Positions 15,321 to 25,110 of a DNA stretch of 64,000 nucleotides are shown one piece after another. The stretch is from Opitutaceae bacterium. GTDB taxonomy: Bacteria; Verrucomicrobiota; Verrucomicrobiia; Opitutales; Opitutaceae. The stretch lies in contig JAGOJU010000011.1 in the NCBI GenBank assembly GCA_017994935.1, positions 1 through 64,000 on the forward strand, written 5' to 3'. The position numbers and the translations under genes are program-made. How positions within the stretch are numbered: position 1 is the first letter of the stretch; the number at the start of each line of letters is the position of its first letter. Below the pieces are notes generated by a model, which saw only the letters and a list, made by a program, of their open reading frames with translations, did no database searches and was not told where the DNA came from.

Positions 15321-17426
15321 ATGCAGATTCCGTTTGCAACCGTGAGGATCGGCGCCGCCACACCTCTCATGGCAGGCTTCCTCTCAATGATGCTGCTCCC
15401 CATTGGCTATGCTCAAACAGCCGGGACCCCGCTCCAAGGCACAGCCGAACGCCTCTCGCCCATGGTGATCTCGGCAAGCCGGATGCCAACTCCCGCAGAT
15501 GAGCTTCCCGTAACGGTCGACCTGTTCTCTCCCGAACGATTGAGCGGCTCTCCCGCACTCACGCTCGATGCGACCCTGCGCGAATCGGCCGCCTTCAGTC
15601 TCTTCCGCAGGAGCAGCGGCCTGACCGCAAATCCCACCGCGCAGGGCGTCTCCCTGCGGGGACTGGGCCCCAGCGGCGCCAGCCGTTCGCTGGTTCTGCT
15701 CGACGGCATTCCCCTCAACGATCCTTTCGGTGGCTGGGTTTCCTGGTACAAGGTGCCGCGCCTTTCCCTTGCCGGCATTGAAATCATGCGAGGGGGCGGA
15801 TCGGGCACCTGGGGGAACGCTGCCCTCGGCGGTACTATCGCGCTTTCAAGCCAGACTCCGGCCGAAACTCACCGCAGCCTGGCCGTCTCCGGCGGTGAGT
15901 TCGCAACCCTTCTCGGCGAAGCCAGCCTGACCCAGGCAATCTCAAGCGGATCCGTCGTCCGCCTGGACCTGGCCGCATTCTCAACCGGTGGCTTTTTCAC
16001 CGTGAGTCCCAGCCAGCGGGGGGCTGTCGACCGGCCACTCGATTCCGAATTCCAGCTCGCTCAACTCACGTGGCAGCAGGCGCTCCCCAACCACCTGACA
16101 GCCCAGGTCTCCGCTCGCGGATTTCGCGAAGACCGCGGCAATGGCACACCCTTGCAGCGCAACGGCACGCGCGAGGGCATGGTGTCCGCAACTCTCGGCA
16201 GAACGCTCGCGGCCGGCGCCAACTGGTCGGCGGTCGTCTACGGTCAGAAGCAGGACTTCAACAGCTACTTTACATCAGTCGACGCGCTGCGTGAAAGCGA
16301 GACACCCGCGAATGACCAGTACTCCGTGCCCTCATCAGCCGCGGGCGCCGCATTCACGCTGAACTGGACCGACCCCGGCGGTGCGCGCACCTCCGCCGGT
16401 TTCGACGCAAGGTGGGTGGAGGGCGAGACCCGCGAGGAGTACCTTTTCTCCGGCTCCGGCTTCACGCGACGCCGTCTCGCGGGGGGCGCGCAGGTCTTTG
16501 CAGGCATCTTTGCGTCCCACGACCGTCCGCTCCCTGCCGGTTGGCGCGTTTCCCTCGCGGCACGCATCGATCGCTGGTCAAACCGCGACGGGCATCGTCG
16601 CGAACTCAATCTCCTCACGGGCGCGGCCGTGCGTGACGATCATTTCCCGACAGACTCCGGAACCGAATTCAGCCCGCGCCTGGGCGTGAACGGGCCGTTG
16701 TTTGGAATGACCTTCCTGCGCGGACGGGCCGCCGTGTACCACGCCTTCCGCGTCCCGACGCTGAATGAATATCACCGCCCCTTCCGTGTCAGGAATGTGA
16801 ATACAGAAGCGAACCCCGCGCTGAAGCGGGAATCCGTCGACGGCGGGGAACTCGGCATCGATTTCAATCACCGGGCGTTCCGCCTGAGCCTGACCGGTTT
16901 TCTGAACGATCTCGACGACGCCGTCGCCAACGTGACGCTCAGCAGCACGCCGTCGCTCGTAAGTCGCCAGCGTCGCAACCTCGATGCCATTCGCGTGCGC
17001 GGTTTCGAGGCTGGCGCCGAATGGCGCGCGTTGCCCTCACTCTCGTTCAGGGCCGATCTCCTGGTCAACGACACGCGGGTTGAGAAGGCCTCCGCGCAAC
17101 CCTCACTCACGGGCCTGCGGCTCGCACAGGTCCCACGCCAGACACTGACCGCAGGCGCATCCTGGCTCATGAGCGAAGCATGGTCGCTGGAGATTCGCGT
17201 CCGTTCCGTCGCCAACCAGTTCGAGGACGACGAGAACACGCTCCGCCTGGCTTCGTTCACCGTGGCCGACCTGCAGGCGGCCTGTCGGATAAATTCCGGA
17301 CTCACCCTCACCGCATCGGTCGAGAACGCGTTTGACCGCGACATCGAAACCGGTCGCAGCTCCGACGGCCTTGTCACACTCGATGGACCGCGGCGCATCC
17401 GCGGGGCTTTGCGCTGGGAGTGGTAG
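15321..17426 (+). CDS. TonB-dependent outer-membrane receptor (BtuB-like)
   Basis: A 701-residue receptor with an N-terminal signal (about residues 1-33), a TonB-box-like segment PMVISASRM near 50, a plug domain (about 60-180) containing GVSLRGLGPSGASRSLVLLDGI split over conserved plug strands, and a 22-strand barrel ending with an aromatic residue (RWEW), as required by the BAM complex. Length is in the range of vitamin B12 and siderophore receptors. No B12 riboswitch, Fur-box or partner ABC transporter was seen nearby, so the ligand is open. It converges with xseA, 59 bp away. Confidence 0.88.
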   Translation: MQIPFATVRIGAATPLMAGFLSMMLLPIGYAQTAGTPLQGTAERLSPMVISASRMPTPADELPVTVDLFSPERLSGSPALTLDATLRESAAFSLFRRSSGLTANPTAQGVSLRGLGPSGASRSLVLLDGIPLNDPFGGWVSWYKVPRLSLAGIEIMRGGGSGTWGNAALGGTIALSSQTPAETHRSLAVSGGEFATLLGEASLTQAISSGSVVRLDLAAFSTGGFFTVSPSQRGAVDRPLDSEFQLAQLTWQQALPNHLTAQVSARGFREDRGNGTPLQRNGTREGMVSATLGRTLAAGANWSAVVYGQKQDFNSYFTSVDALRESETPANDQYSVPSSAAGAAFTLNWTDPGGARTSAGFDARWVEGETREEYLFSGSGFTRRRLAGGAQVFAGIFASHDRPLPAGWRVSLAARIDRWSNRDGHRRELNLLTGAAVRDDHFPTDSGTEFSPRLGVNGPLFGMTFLRGRAAVYHAFRVPTLNEYHRPFRVRNVNTEANPALKRESVDGGELGIDFNHRAFRLSLTGFLNDLDDAVANVTLSSTPSLVSRQRRNLDAIRVRGFEAGAEWRALPSLSFRADLLVNDTRVEKASAQPSLTGLRLAQVPRQTLTAGASWLMSEAWSLEIRVRSVANQFEDDENTLRLASFTVADLQAACRINSGLTLTASVENAFDRDIETGRSSDGLVTLDGPRRIRGALRWEW

Positions 17427-17485
17427 CTTCGCATCGCGTCCGGCGCTGCCGCAAACCCATCGCGCGGCACCGGCCATCTTCGAGG

Positions 17486-18775
17486 CTACCGCTCCTTCTG
17501 CGCAGTCAGGTTGGCCGAGCCGTCCGCAAATTCCGCAGTCACTTCGGCTCCCGACAGGAGCTCCGCCCGGCGCTGCAAGGGTGTCCCGCGGGTGTCCCGA
17601 AGGATGACAAATCCGCGGTTGAGCACCGACTTCGGGCTCGCGGCCTGAAGGCGTTTCCAAAGGCCGAGCAGTCGATGGGACTCCTGTTGCACGCGAAATT
17701 CCGGAGAGTGCCGCGCGAGACCGTGGCCGGCGTCCGACAGGGCGTGGCGCGCCTCCTGGAGCCGCCGCTGGGCGACCCCGACGAGCCGGTTGGCAAGGTC
17801 GTCCAGACGCAGAAACCCCTGTTCGACCTGCGCCGCGGGCGACAGCAGCCGCAGCCGCGCACGCTGGTGTTCGACGCTCCGCTGCAGCGTCGAGAATTGA
17901 CTCTCCACCTGCCGCCAAAGCGCGAGGCCCGCCTGGGCGAGGCGTTCGTTGCAGGCGACAAACCGGCTTGAGATCAACTCCGCTGCGGCGCTGGGAGTTT
18001 CCGCGCGCAGGTCGGCGGCGAAGTCGCACAACGTCACATCGATCTCGTGCCCCACGGCCGAGATCACCGGCACCGGCGAGGCGGCCACCGCCCTGACGAG
18101 CACCTCCTCGTTGAATGCCCAGAGGTCTTCCAGACTGCCTCCCCCCCGCCCGATCACCAGCAGGTCGAATATGCCCATCGCCTCCGCCTGCCGAAGCATC
18201 GCCACCAGCTCTTCGGCTGCGCCCGCTCCCTGGACCTTTGCCGGCAGAACGACCACTCGGCCGCGCCATTCGCGACGCCGGAGGATCTGAATGAAATCGC
18301 GCACCGCCGCGCCCGTGGGAGACGTGATGAAGCCCACGGTGCGCGCCAGTTCGGGAAGCGCCCGCTTGCGCTCTCCCGCGAAGAGTCCTTCCGCCTGGAG
18401 CCGGCGCTTCAGCGCTTCAAATTCCCTCTGCAGTTTCCCCACCCCGTCATCGACGATCGCCCGCGCAATCAACTGATAGTTGCCCCGCGCCTCATAGACG
18501 CTGATCTCGCCAAACACGACCACCTGCTGCCCGTCCCGCAAAATCACGGACTGGCGCTGCGCGTCTCCCCTGAAGAGCACCGCGGAAAGCTGAGCCCCCG
18601 CATCCTTCAGCGAAAAATAGACATGCCCGCTCGACTGCTGCCTCAGATTCGAAACTTCGCCGCGAACCCAGCCGGGTGGAATCTGCGATTCGAGCAATCC
18701 CTTCACACGCCGGGTGAACTCCGTAACGGTCGCAACACGATCCTGTCCTGAAAAAAGTTCGCCACCTTCTGCCAT
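17486..18775 (-). CDS. xseA: Exodeoxyribonuclease VII large subunit
   Basis: A 429-residue protein with an OB-fold domain at about residues 10-110 (EFTRRVKGLLES, GEVSNLRQQSSGHVYFSLKD). The catalytic domain contains ITSPTGAAVRDFIQIL, the Gly-rich VIGRGGGSLEDLWAFN motif and ISAVGHEIDVTLCDFAADLRA, all classic XseA signatures, followed by a coiled-coil helical region. ExoVII degrades single-stranded DNA in repair and needs the small subunit XseB, which is not in this window. ATG 18775 is fixed by a good Shine-Dalgarno GGAGGT 8 bp upstream. It lies 35 bp downstream of the VTT-domain gene on the same strand and is probably cotranscribed. Confidence 0.95.
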   Translation of the reverse strand: MAEGGELFSGQDRVATVTEFTRRVKGLLESQIPPGWVRGEVSNLRQQSSGHVYFSLKDAGAQLSAVLFRGDAQRQSVILRDGQQVVVFGEISVYEARGNYQLIARAIVDDGVGKLQREFEALKRRLQAEGLFAGERKRALPELARTVGFITSPTGAAVRDFIQILRRREWRGRVVVLPAKVQGAGAAEELVAMLRQAEAMGIFDLLVIGRGGGSLEDLWAFNEEVLVRAVAASPVPVISAVGHEIDVTLCDFAADLRAETPSAAAELISSRFVACNERLAQAGLALWRQVESQFSTLQRSVEHQRARLRLLSPAAQVEQGFLRLDDLANRLVGVAQRRLQEARHALSDAGHGLARHSPEFRVQQESHRLLGLWKRLQAASPKSVLNRGFVILRDTRGTPLQRRAELLSGAEVTAEFADGSANLTAQKER

Positions 18776-18810
18776 CGTTGTCACCTCCGAAGCCACTGCA
18801 TCACGTCCTG

Positions 18811-19497
18811 CTACGAGGACTGCGGTTCACGTTTGCGTTTCGCGTAGTGCCTGCGGAGCAGGTGTACTCCGAGCCCCACCGCGATCAACAGGCTGATGCC
18901 CACGACCGCCCATTTTGCCTTACCCTGGGCGAGGGCATCACCGAACAAGAGGATGCCTGTGGCATTGCACATCGGCAGGATGAACGAAGGAAGGATGTAT
19001 TTCCGAAAGGGAATCTGAGCCAGACCCAGCAGGTAGCTCTGCACGAGAAAGGGCGGTCCTGGCGTGATGCGCACGAGGATCGTGACCTCAATCTGGTCCG
19101 CCACCTCCACCACCGGAATCCTGTAGCCGAGCCGGCCCAGCCAGCGTTCGAGGAGCGGCCGCAAGGCGTATCGGGCGAGCCAATACGTCAGCGTGACATT
19201 GACCAGAACCGTCGCGGCAGCACCTGCCAGAATGCCACGGATCCCGAGCTGTTCGCCAAAGGCAGACCCGGCAGCCAGGCAAAAAGCCGTGAACGGAAAC
19301 CCGATCGCCAGCAGCACCGCCATTGCAGCAAAGAACACCAGAGGCCCAACCGACCGGATCTGCCGCATCACCGGTTCGACCATGCCTTTGAGATCCACCC
19401 CGCGCAGCAGCAAGAACCCCGCCACCACCAGAACAGCGGCTGCGAGTCCAAGCTTTAGCAAAAGCCATTTTTTCCCACGCGATGGGGTTCCCTGCAT
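18811..19497 (-). CDS. TVP38/TMEM64 (VTT-domain) membrane protein
   Basis: A 228-residue inner-membrane protein of the DedA/VTT superfamily. Five or six hydrophobic segments; the VTT core includes FPFTAFCLAAGSAFGEQLGI (re-entrant Gly-rich loop, about residues 75-95) and the downstream signature VRITPGPPFLVQSYLLGL (about 135-155). Members are thought to be lipid scramblases or transporters of the envelope. ATG 19497 was chosen over a TTG 12 codons earlier. It probably heads a two-gene unit with xseA. Confidence 0.85.
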   Translation of the reverse strand: MQGTPSRGKKWLLLKLGLAAAVLVVAGFLLLRGVDLKGMVEPVMRQIRSVGPLVFFAAMAVLLAIGFPFTAFCLAAGSAFGEQLGIRGILAGAAATVLVNVTLTYWLARYALRPLLERWLGRLGYRIPVVEVADQIEVTILVRITPGPPFLVQSYLLGLAQIPFRKYILPSFILPMCNATGILLFGDALAQGKAKWAVVGISLLIAVGLGVHLLRRHYAKRKREPQSS

Positions 19498-19630
19498 TGG
19501 TTGACGATGTCCGGCTTGCACTCCGCGCGTCAAGGAGGCGCCAGCCTGTCAATATCCATAAAATGGCATCAACGTAAGCCCATGGGAGGGATTCCTCAGG
19601 CTTGTCGCAGGTTTTTAGTTTTAGCCCTTC

Positions 19631-21853
19631 ATGTTGAAGGCAAAACTCCGAGTGTTGAGCATGTTGCCACCCGCAAATGACACAGCCTCCCGATTGAAGC
19701 GCTTCGGTGCGATCTGCATCGGTGCAGGAATCATCGCGACAACGCTGCTGACTCTGGCAACTCCCTCAACGAGCCGGATGCAGGTCTGGCCATGGTCCCT
19801 GCTCACCCTGTTCACGTGGGCGACCTGGATTCTTGCGGGATGCTGCGCGCTGGCCGCCCACGGGCGCCTGACCGCCTCGCTGACCGGTGCAGGCCTGGCA
19901 ATCCTCGGTCTCGTCTGCGTGCTTTCGGCTTTCAGCTCCTTCCTGCCTGGCGTCTCCAAACCCGCAACGCTTCCGGTTCTGGCCGGCTGCATGGCGCCGT
20001 TTGCATTTCACTCCGTGATGGCGGGAGAGCGACGGAGACACTGGCTCGCGTGGCTTGGACTTTTCAGCGGCATCGTGACCGCGGTTTCATTCTACCTCTG
20101 GATCATCACGCGCGTGGGGCCGGCCTTTGCCGAGGGTCAATCCTTCACCGACGCATTGAAGGCGCGCAACGACCAGCCCTTCGGGCACAGCAACTACGTC
20201 GCCGCCTTCTCACTGCTTGCGATCGGCACCATGGGCGCCTGCCTGGCTCGCGCTTCACATCGATGGGAACGAAACGCCTGGAGCGCAGGGATCATTGCTG
20301 GCCTGGGCGTGCTCTTCTCGACGGGCAGTCGCGCAGGACTTGTGGCTCTCGTCGCCGGGATCGCGGCGTTCGGATTCATGGCGCTGAGGGCGGGTTGTCG
20401 CATTCCCAGGAAACACCTGCTGATCGCAGGCCTGGCAACAGCCTTGCTTGTCGCCGCAGGGGTCGCGGCCAATCCCCGAATGCGGGAGCTTGTGCTGCAC
20501 GGACGCTGGGGTGCGACGGCTCAGGAGAGCAATCAGCAGCGCCTCGGGATGTCGCAGGCAGCGGTCGCGCTTGGCCTCGAACGTCCGGTGCTCGGCTGGG
20601 GACCGGGCATGGTTCCCCAGGTTTTCCCATCCGTTCGCGCAGCGGTCGCCGGGAATGTCGACAATGTCATCCAGGTGCACAGTTCGCTGCTCCAGACCTG
20701 GGCCACGCTCGGTATTCCCGGCACATTCGCCGCCGTGCTCATCGCCGCCGGATTTCTCACCCGGGTGTTCCGCCCTTCCCGCATGCCGTCGGAATCCGGA
20801 ACCACATCCGGATGGATCTCCGAAACCGCTCCGCTCGCAAGCGGGCTTGTCGCATTTGCGGCATACTCATTTTTCGATCACTCGCTCGACATTCCGGCAA
20901 TGGCGCTGCTTGCAGGTGCCATGCTGGGAGCGACCGGTTTTTCGCCAACGGCTCCAACCGCTCCAACCTCGATCGGCCGCGCGGCGGCTTCGATTGCACT
21001 GGTGCTCACGTTGCTCCTCGCCCCGGGAATCGCCCGCGACCAGCTCGCGCGGCAGGCCTATTCCGAGGCGCTCGCCAGCGTGATTCGACGTGACCAGCAG
21101 GGATTCCGGGAGGCGCTGATCCGGGCGGATCATCTCGCGCCCGACTCCACCTACCCCTCGCACGTTCTGGCGTCCTGGCTGGCGACCGGCCTGCCGTTCG
21201 GCAATGAGCCTCCACTTGCCGACAAGGGAGCCGCCGCGATACCCGTGCTGGAGGCCTCGCTGACGAGGAATCCATTTCTTGAATACGCGCACTACAATCT
21301 TGGCTGGCTCTACCTCGAAAGCCGGCCGGAAACCGCGGAGAAACATTTTCTCGCGGCGTCGCTGCTCGCACCTCATCGCATCGGCGTTCACACGGGGCTC
21401 GCCCTCGCCCGGATGGCCCGGGAAAATCCGGCTGGCGCCGCAGCTGCATTCGCAGCCGAGCGCGTCAATGATCCGCGCCAGGCATTCGAGCCGCTTTTCC
21501 GCGAGCCCGCTCTCTCGGACATTGCGTCCCGCACCGACACATTGGCCCGCAACTTCCTGCGTGCGCAGGCCAGGGCGGGTCATATCGACGGCAGGCGCGC
21601 CGATGCCGTGCTCGCCGCCTGGAGCGACACGAGCCTGCACAATATCCCAACCGGCCAGCCTTTGCGGAGGGTCCGGCCTGGCTATGGCGTGCTCATGGGT
21701 TTCCCAGAAGGCAGGCCTCCTGCCGATGTGAACCTCATGGCCTCGCCTGGCCTACCTCCGGCGATCAATGCCTCATTGCCGAAACCAGGCTGGGTCAATG
21801 GCGAGCTTCTGCTCAAACTCGCGCTTGGTGAGGCTCCACCAACATCGCCATGA
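19631..21853 (+). CDS. O-antigen ligase/polymerase-family protein with TPR-like tail
   Basis: A 740-residue protein. The first 460 residues have about 12 hydrophobic helices with the Wzy_C region: GHSNYVAAFSLLAIG, the periplasmic STGSRAGLVAL loop and RLGMSQAAVALGLERPVLGWGPGMV, typical of O-antigen ligase/bacterial polymerase. The remaining 280 residues are soluble and helical, with paired helices resembling tetratricopeptide repeats (YAHYNLGWLYLESRPETAEKHF). It would join or polymerise lipid-linked glycans on the periplasmic face. Its last four bases overlap the next gene (ATGA), so the two are translationally coupled. No other polysaccharide genes are here. Confidence 0.83.
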   Translation: MLKAKLRVLSMLPPANDTASRLKRFGAICIGAGIIATTLLTLATPSTSRMQVWPWSLLTLFTWATWILAGCCALAAHGRLTASLTGAGLAILGLVCVLSAFSSFLPGVSKPATLPVLAGCMAPFAFHSVMAGERRRHWLAWLGLFSGIVTAVSFYLWIITRVGPAFAEGQSFTDALKARNDQPFGHSNYVAAFSLLAIGTMGACLARASHRWERNAWSAGIIAGLGVLFSTGSRAGLVALVAGIAAFGFMALRAGCRIPRKHLLIAGLATALLVAAGVAANPRMRELVLHGRWGATAQESNQQRLGMSQAAVALGLERPVLGWGPGMVPQVFPSVRAAVAGNVDNVIQVHSSLLQTWATLGIPGTFAAVLIAAGFLTRVFRPSRMPSESGTTSGWISETAPLASGLVAFAAYSFFDHSLDIPAMALLAGAMLGATGFSPTAPTAPTSIGRAAASIALVLTLLLAPGIARDQLARQAYSEALASVIRRDQQGFREALIRADHLAPDSTYPSHVLASWLATGLPFGNEPPLADKGAAAIPVLEASLTRNPFLEYAHYNLGWLYLESRPETAEKHFLAASLLAPHRIGVHTGLALARMARENPAGAAAAFAAERVNDPRQAFEPLFREPALSDIASRTDTLARNFLRAQARAGHIDGRRADAVLAAWSDTSLHNIPTGQPLRRVRPGYGVLMGFPEGRPPADVNLMASPGLPPAINASLPKPGWVNGELLLKLALGEAPPTSP

Positions 21854-23271
21854 CACGGGCACTTGAATCCCACCGACTCCGCCGCGTCTGGCTTCCATTG
21901 GTCCTGCTGATCGGCGACACCCTCACGGCCTTTGCCGGATTCTGCGCCGCCTATGCGCTGCGCTACGCCTCGCCGATCGGAAGACTCGGAATTCCGGTGC
22001 CCGATGCCAGGTTTGCCGAGTATCTTCCGCTCCTGCTGATAGGGACGTTCTTCCTGACCGCCGCCTATGTCCAGCTCGACCTGTACACCGAGCGCCTTCT
22101 CCTTCGCCGCCTTCAGTCACTCAACCTGATCCTCAAGGGCACGGTGCTGTGGCTCATCGCGTTTCTCGGACTTTCGCTCGTGCTCAAGTTCGATCCTCCG
22201 GTGTCCCGGTGGTTCGTGATTCTCGCGATCGCCACGGTGCTGGTCCTGATGTACGCATGGCGCACGATCGCCTACTACGCACTGACGCGCTCACGGCTCG
22301 TCAACCGGCTGCGCCAGCGCGCCGCGGTGCTGGGTTGGAACGAGGACGCGGCAACGCTGGTGCGCGACCTGCAAATGACGCCGGTGCATCCACTCTCGTT
22401 CATCGGCTGCATCCGGATTGAGGGCGATGCGCCCTGCGATGAACGCTGTCTGGGATCGATCGATGACCTCCCGGCCATCCTCCGATCCGAACGGGTCGAC
22501 GTGCTGATCGCCTCGCGCACGGACCTGCCGCGCGAACAGCTTCGGTTTGTCGTGGAGACCTGCGAGTCCGCCTACATCGAGTGGAAGGTGGTGCCGTCTT
22601 CCTTCCAGATTCTCATCAGCGGACTGCGTCTCCAGACCGTCGGACGCGTGCCGATCATCGGCATTGAGGATCTTGCCATCAACCGCCTGCTCAACCGGCT
22701 TGCCAAACGCTTCATCGACGTCACCGGATCCGTCGCGGGACTCTTCCTCTCAGCTCCCGTCATCGCGCTGCTTGCCGTACTGGTGAAGCGGGAATCGCCG
22801 AACGGCCCGGTTTTTTTCCGTCAGGAACGCGTGGGCGCACGGCATACGCCATTCATCCTCTACAAGCTTCGAAGCATGGCCCCGGATGCCGCGACACAGG
22901 ATCACGCCCATGTCAGCACGCGTGCGGGAGATCCCCGGCTGCTCCGCATCGGCGCCTGGATGCGCCGCTGGAATCTCGATGAACTGCCCCAATTCTGGAA
23001 CGTGCTGCGGGGTGACATGAGCCTCATCGGTCCGCGCCCCGAACGCACTCATCATGTGGAGCAGTTGTCCAACGTGGTTCCGCACTACCTGCCCCGCCAT
23101 CTGGTCCGCCCGGGCATGACGGGATGGGCACAGGTCAACGGACTCCGGGGAGAAACTTCGATCGCGGGGCGGATCCAGCACGACATCTATTACATCGAAA
23201 ACTGGTCCCTTTGGCTGGACCTGCAGATCCTTCTCCTGACGTTCTTTCGGTGGAAAAACCCTGCGGCATAG
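21850..23271 (+). CDS. Polyprenyl glycosylphosphotransferase (WbaP/WcaJ-type initiating enzyme)
   Basis: A 473-residue polyisoprenyl-phosphate hexose-1-phosphate transferase. N-terminal four-helix membrane region (about 1-125), a Rossmann-like domain (about 130-260) with the expected VDVLIASRTDLP strand, then the catalytic bacterial sugar transferase domain: KRFIDVTGSVAGL re-entrant helix (about 275), PVFFRQERVGA, LYKLRSM, LDELPQFWNVLRGDMSLIG and GPRPE, ending with MTGWAQVNG. It starts exopolysaccharide or O-antigen repeat assembly by loading the first sugar phosphate onto undecaprenyl phosphate. Coupled to the O-antigen ligase gene. Confidence 0.92.
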   Translation: MTRALESHRLRRVWLPLVLLIGDTLTAFAGFCAAYALRYASPIGRLGIPVPDARFAEYLPLLLIGTFFLTAAYVQLDLYTERLLLRRLQSLNLILKGTVLWLIAFLGLSLVLKFDPPVSRWFVILAIATVLVLMYAWRTIAYYALTRSRLVNRLRQRAAVLGWNEDAATLVRDLQMTPVHPLSFIGCIRIEGDAPCDERCLGSIDDLPAILRSERVDVLIASRTDLPREQLRFVVETCESAYIEWKVVPSSFQILISGLRLQTVGRVPIIGIEDLAINRLLNRLAKRFIDVTGSVAGLFLSAPVIALLAVLVKRESPNGPVFFRQERVGARHTPFILYKLRSMAPDAATQDHAHVSTRAGDPRLLRIGAWMRRWNLDELPQFWNVLRGDMSLIGPRPERTHHVEQLSNVVPHYLPRHLVRPGMTGWAQVNGLRGETSIAGRIQHDIYYIENWSLWLDLQILLLTFFRWKNPAA

Positions 23272-23331
23272 GCGCCCTGTCGACGTTTACTGGCTTTCGT
23301 CCGAGGGCCGCTTCGCCTTGTATTGCGACGC

Positions 23332-24210
23332 ATGCCCGATGCCACCCACTCCCGCGCGATCGTCCAGCTTTTCATGGCTGCCCTGTGCTGGAGCCTGGGT
23401 GGACTGCTCATCAAGTACCTCCCCTGGTCGCCCATGGCCGTCGTCAGCGGACGCGGCCTCATAGCGGGACTCTTCCTCCTCGTCATCAATCGTGGCATCA
23501 AGGTCCACTGGTCGCGCTGGCAGGTGCTTGCGGCCATGGCGTATGCAGCCACCTCCCTGACGTTCGTGATGGCGACCAAGGCCACGACCGCGGCCAACGC
23601 CATCCTGCTCCAGTATACGGCCCCTGTGTGGATAGCCCTGCTGGGCGCCTGGCTGCTGGGCGAGAAGGCCACGCGCAGCGACTGGATCACCATCGCCGCC
23701 GTCCTGGTGGGCATGGGAGTGTTTGTCTATGACGGCGTGAGATTCAGCAGCCTCACGGGAAACCTCATCGCCCTGTTGAGCGGACTTCTTTTTGCGCTGC
23801 TGATCCTTTTCATGCGGAAACAGAGCGACGGATCACCCGTCGACTCCATCATCCTCGGGAATCTGCTCGCGTTCCTCATCGGCATCCCGGCGCTCCTCCC
23901 CGCGCCCGCGCTGTCGGTGAACGGCTGGCTCGCGCTGGCTGTTCTCGGCACGGTCCAGCTCGGACTCTCCTATTGGTTCTACTCGCAGGCCATCAAACGC
24001 GTAACGGCGCTCGAAGCCGTGCTCATCCCCGTCATCGAACCGCTCCTCAATCCTCTCTGGGTGCTGTTCATGACCGGGGAAAGACCAAGCATCATCGCGA
24101 TGGTGGGTGGCACCATCGTTCTAGGCTCCGTCACCCTTCGAGCCATCGTCTCGCTGCGGGGGACTCGATTCAAACGGCCGATCGCGGCCGAGGTTGCACG
24201 CAACGCCTAG
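23332..24210 (+). CDS. EamA/DMT-superfamily transporter
   Basis: A 292-residue protein with ten hydrophobic helices in two EamA repeats (about 8-138 and 148-280). AALCWSLGGLLIKY opens repeat one and LGTVQLGLSYWFYSQAIKR with LIPVIEPLLNPLWV are typical of repeat two. DMT carriers export or import amino acids, purines and similar metabolites; substrate cannot be assigned. The ATG three codons downstream of the first (MPDATHSR) was taken. It converges with the SGNH hydrolase gene, stop codons 11 bp apart. Confidence 0.86.
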   Translation: MPDATHSRAIVQLFMAALCWSLGGLLIKYLPWSPMAVVSGRGLIAGLFLLVINRGIKVHWSRWQVLAAMAYAATSLTFVMATKATTAANAILLQYTAPVWIALLGAWLLGEKATRSDWITIAAVLVGMGVFVYDGVRFSSLTGNLIALLSGLLFALLILFMRKQSDGSPVDSIILGNLLAFLIGIPALLPAPALSVNGWLALAVLGTVQLGLSYWFYSQAIKRVTALEAVLIPVIEPLLNPLWVLFMTGERPSIIAMVGGTIVLGSVTLRAIVSLRGTRFKRPIAAEVARNA

Positions 24211-24221
24211 GACGACTGCCC

Positions 24222-24944
24222 TCAGGGCTCGGACAGCACCCGCCGCACGAGGGGAATCCACAGATCGTAACCCTTGCGGTTCATGTGGAGCTGGTCGGAA
24301 ACAAAGATATCGGGCTTCGGCGTGCCGTCAGTCCGGAGCATCGCAGGCACGACGTCGACAAACGCATCGCGGGAGTCACGCGACAGGTAGTCCCTCATCA
24401 TCCGGTTGAGTGCGACCACCTGATCACGCTGCTCCCAGCGCCTGGGATTGAGCGCAACAGCGATCACGGCAACCCTCGTCTTCGGAAGTTCCCGGTGGAT
24501 CCGTTCGACGATGGCCTTCATGTCCGCAAAAACCTCCTCCACCGGCTTCTTCGCATTGATGTCGTTGCCCCCTGAATACATGACGACCTGACGCGGCTGG
24601 TAGCGCAGGATCAATTCGTCGAAGAACAAGCGGATGTCCGAGAACTGCGAGCCTCCGAAGCCGCGGTTCAACACACGGTGATTCGGAAAATCCTGCGTCA
24701 GATCCGTCCAGCGCCGGATCGAAGAACTGCCCGTGAACACGATCGGCGAAGCAGGCGGCGGCGTCTCCCGATCCGCGTTTGCGAAGGCAGCGATTTCCTT
24801 GGCCCATCTGGATTCCGCCTTGGCTGCCGCACCCGCAATTGGAGGATGCACAGGCGCGGGAGCCTGCGCCGAGATTGAACCCAGGGTCAGCCCAAGGGCC
24901 ATCACGCCGGCAAACATGTTTCGGAACAGTGGGAGCATTGTCAT
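24222..24944 (-). CDS. Secreted SGNH/GDSL-family lipase/esterase
   Basis: A 240-residue hydrolase with a signal peptide at about residues 1-27. Block I is degenerate GDS: VFTGSSSIRRW with the nucleophile Ser near 75; block II Gly is in NRGFGGSQFSD near 100; block III is YSGGNDINAKK with Asn near 130; the C-terminal DQLHMNRKGYDLW carries Asp and His near 218-221. Such enzymes deacylate glycans or lipids. It lies 166 bp downstream of the DsbD gene on the same strand and may be the last gene of that unit. Confidence 0.87.
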   Translation of the reverse strand: MTMLPLFRNMFAGVMALGLTLGSISAQAPAPVHPPIAGAAAKAESRWAKEIAAFANADRETPPPASPIVFTGSSSIRRWTDLTQDFPNHRVLNRGFGGSQFSDIRLFFDELILRYQPRQVVMYSGGNDINAKKPVEEVFADMKAIVERIHRELPKTRVAVIAVALNPRRWEQRDQVVALNRMMRDYLSRDSRDAFVDVVPAMLRTDGTPKPDIFVSDQLHMNRKGYDLWIPLVRRVLSEP

Positions 24945-25110
24945 GCAGTCAAGACTAGGCGCCGGTCTCCGAAACCCAAGTCCGATCTTGCTGGGAGCCG
25001 CTTCCTCAATCCTGCCAGACAACCCATGCAGAACCACACGCGGCACCATTTGGAAGCGCGGGCTCCGCCAGGCTCAATCGACTGGAACCGGCGAGGCTTC
25101 CATGCGCTGC

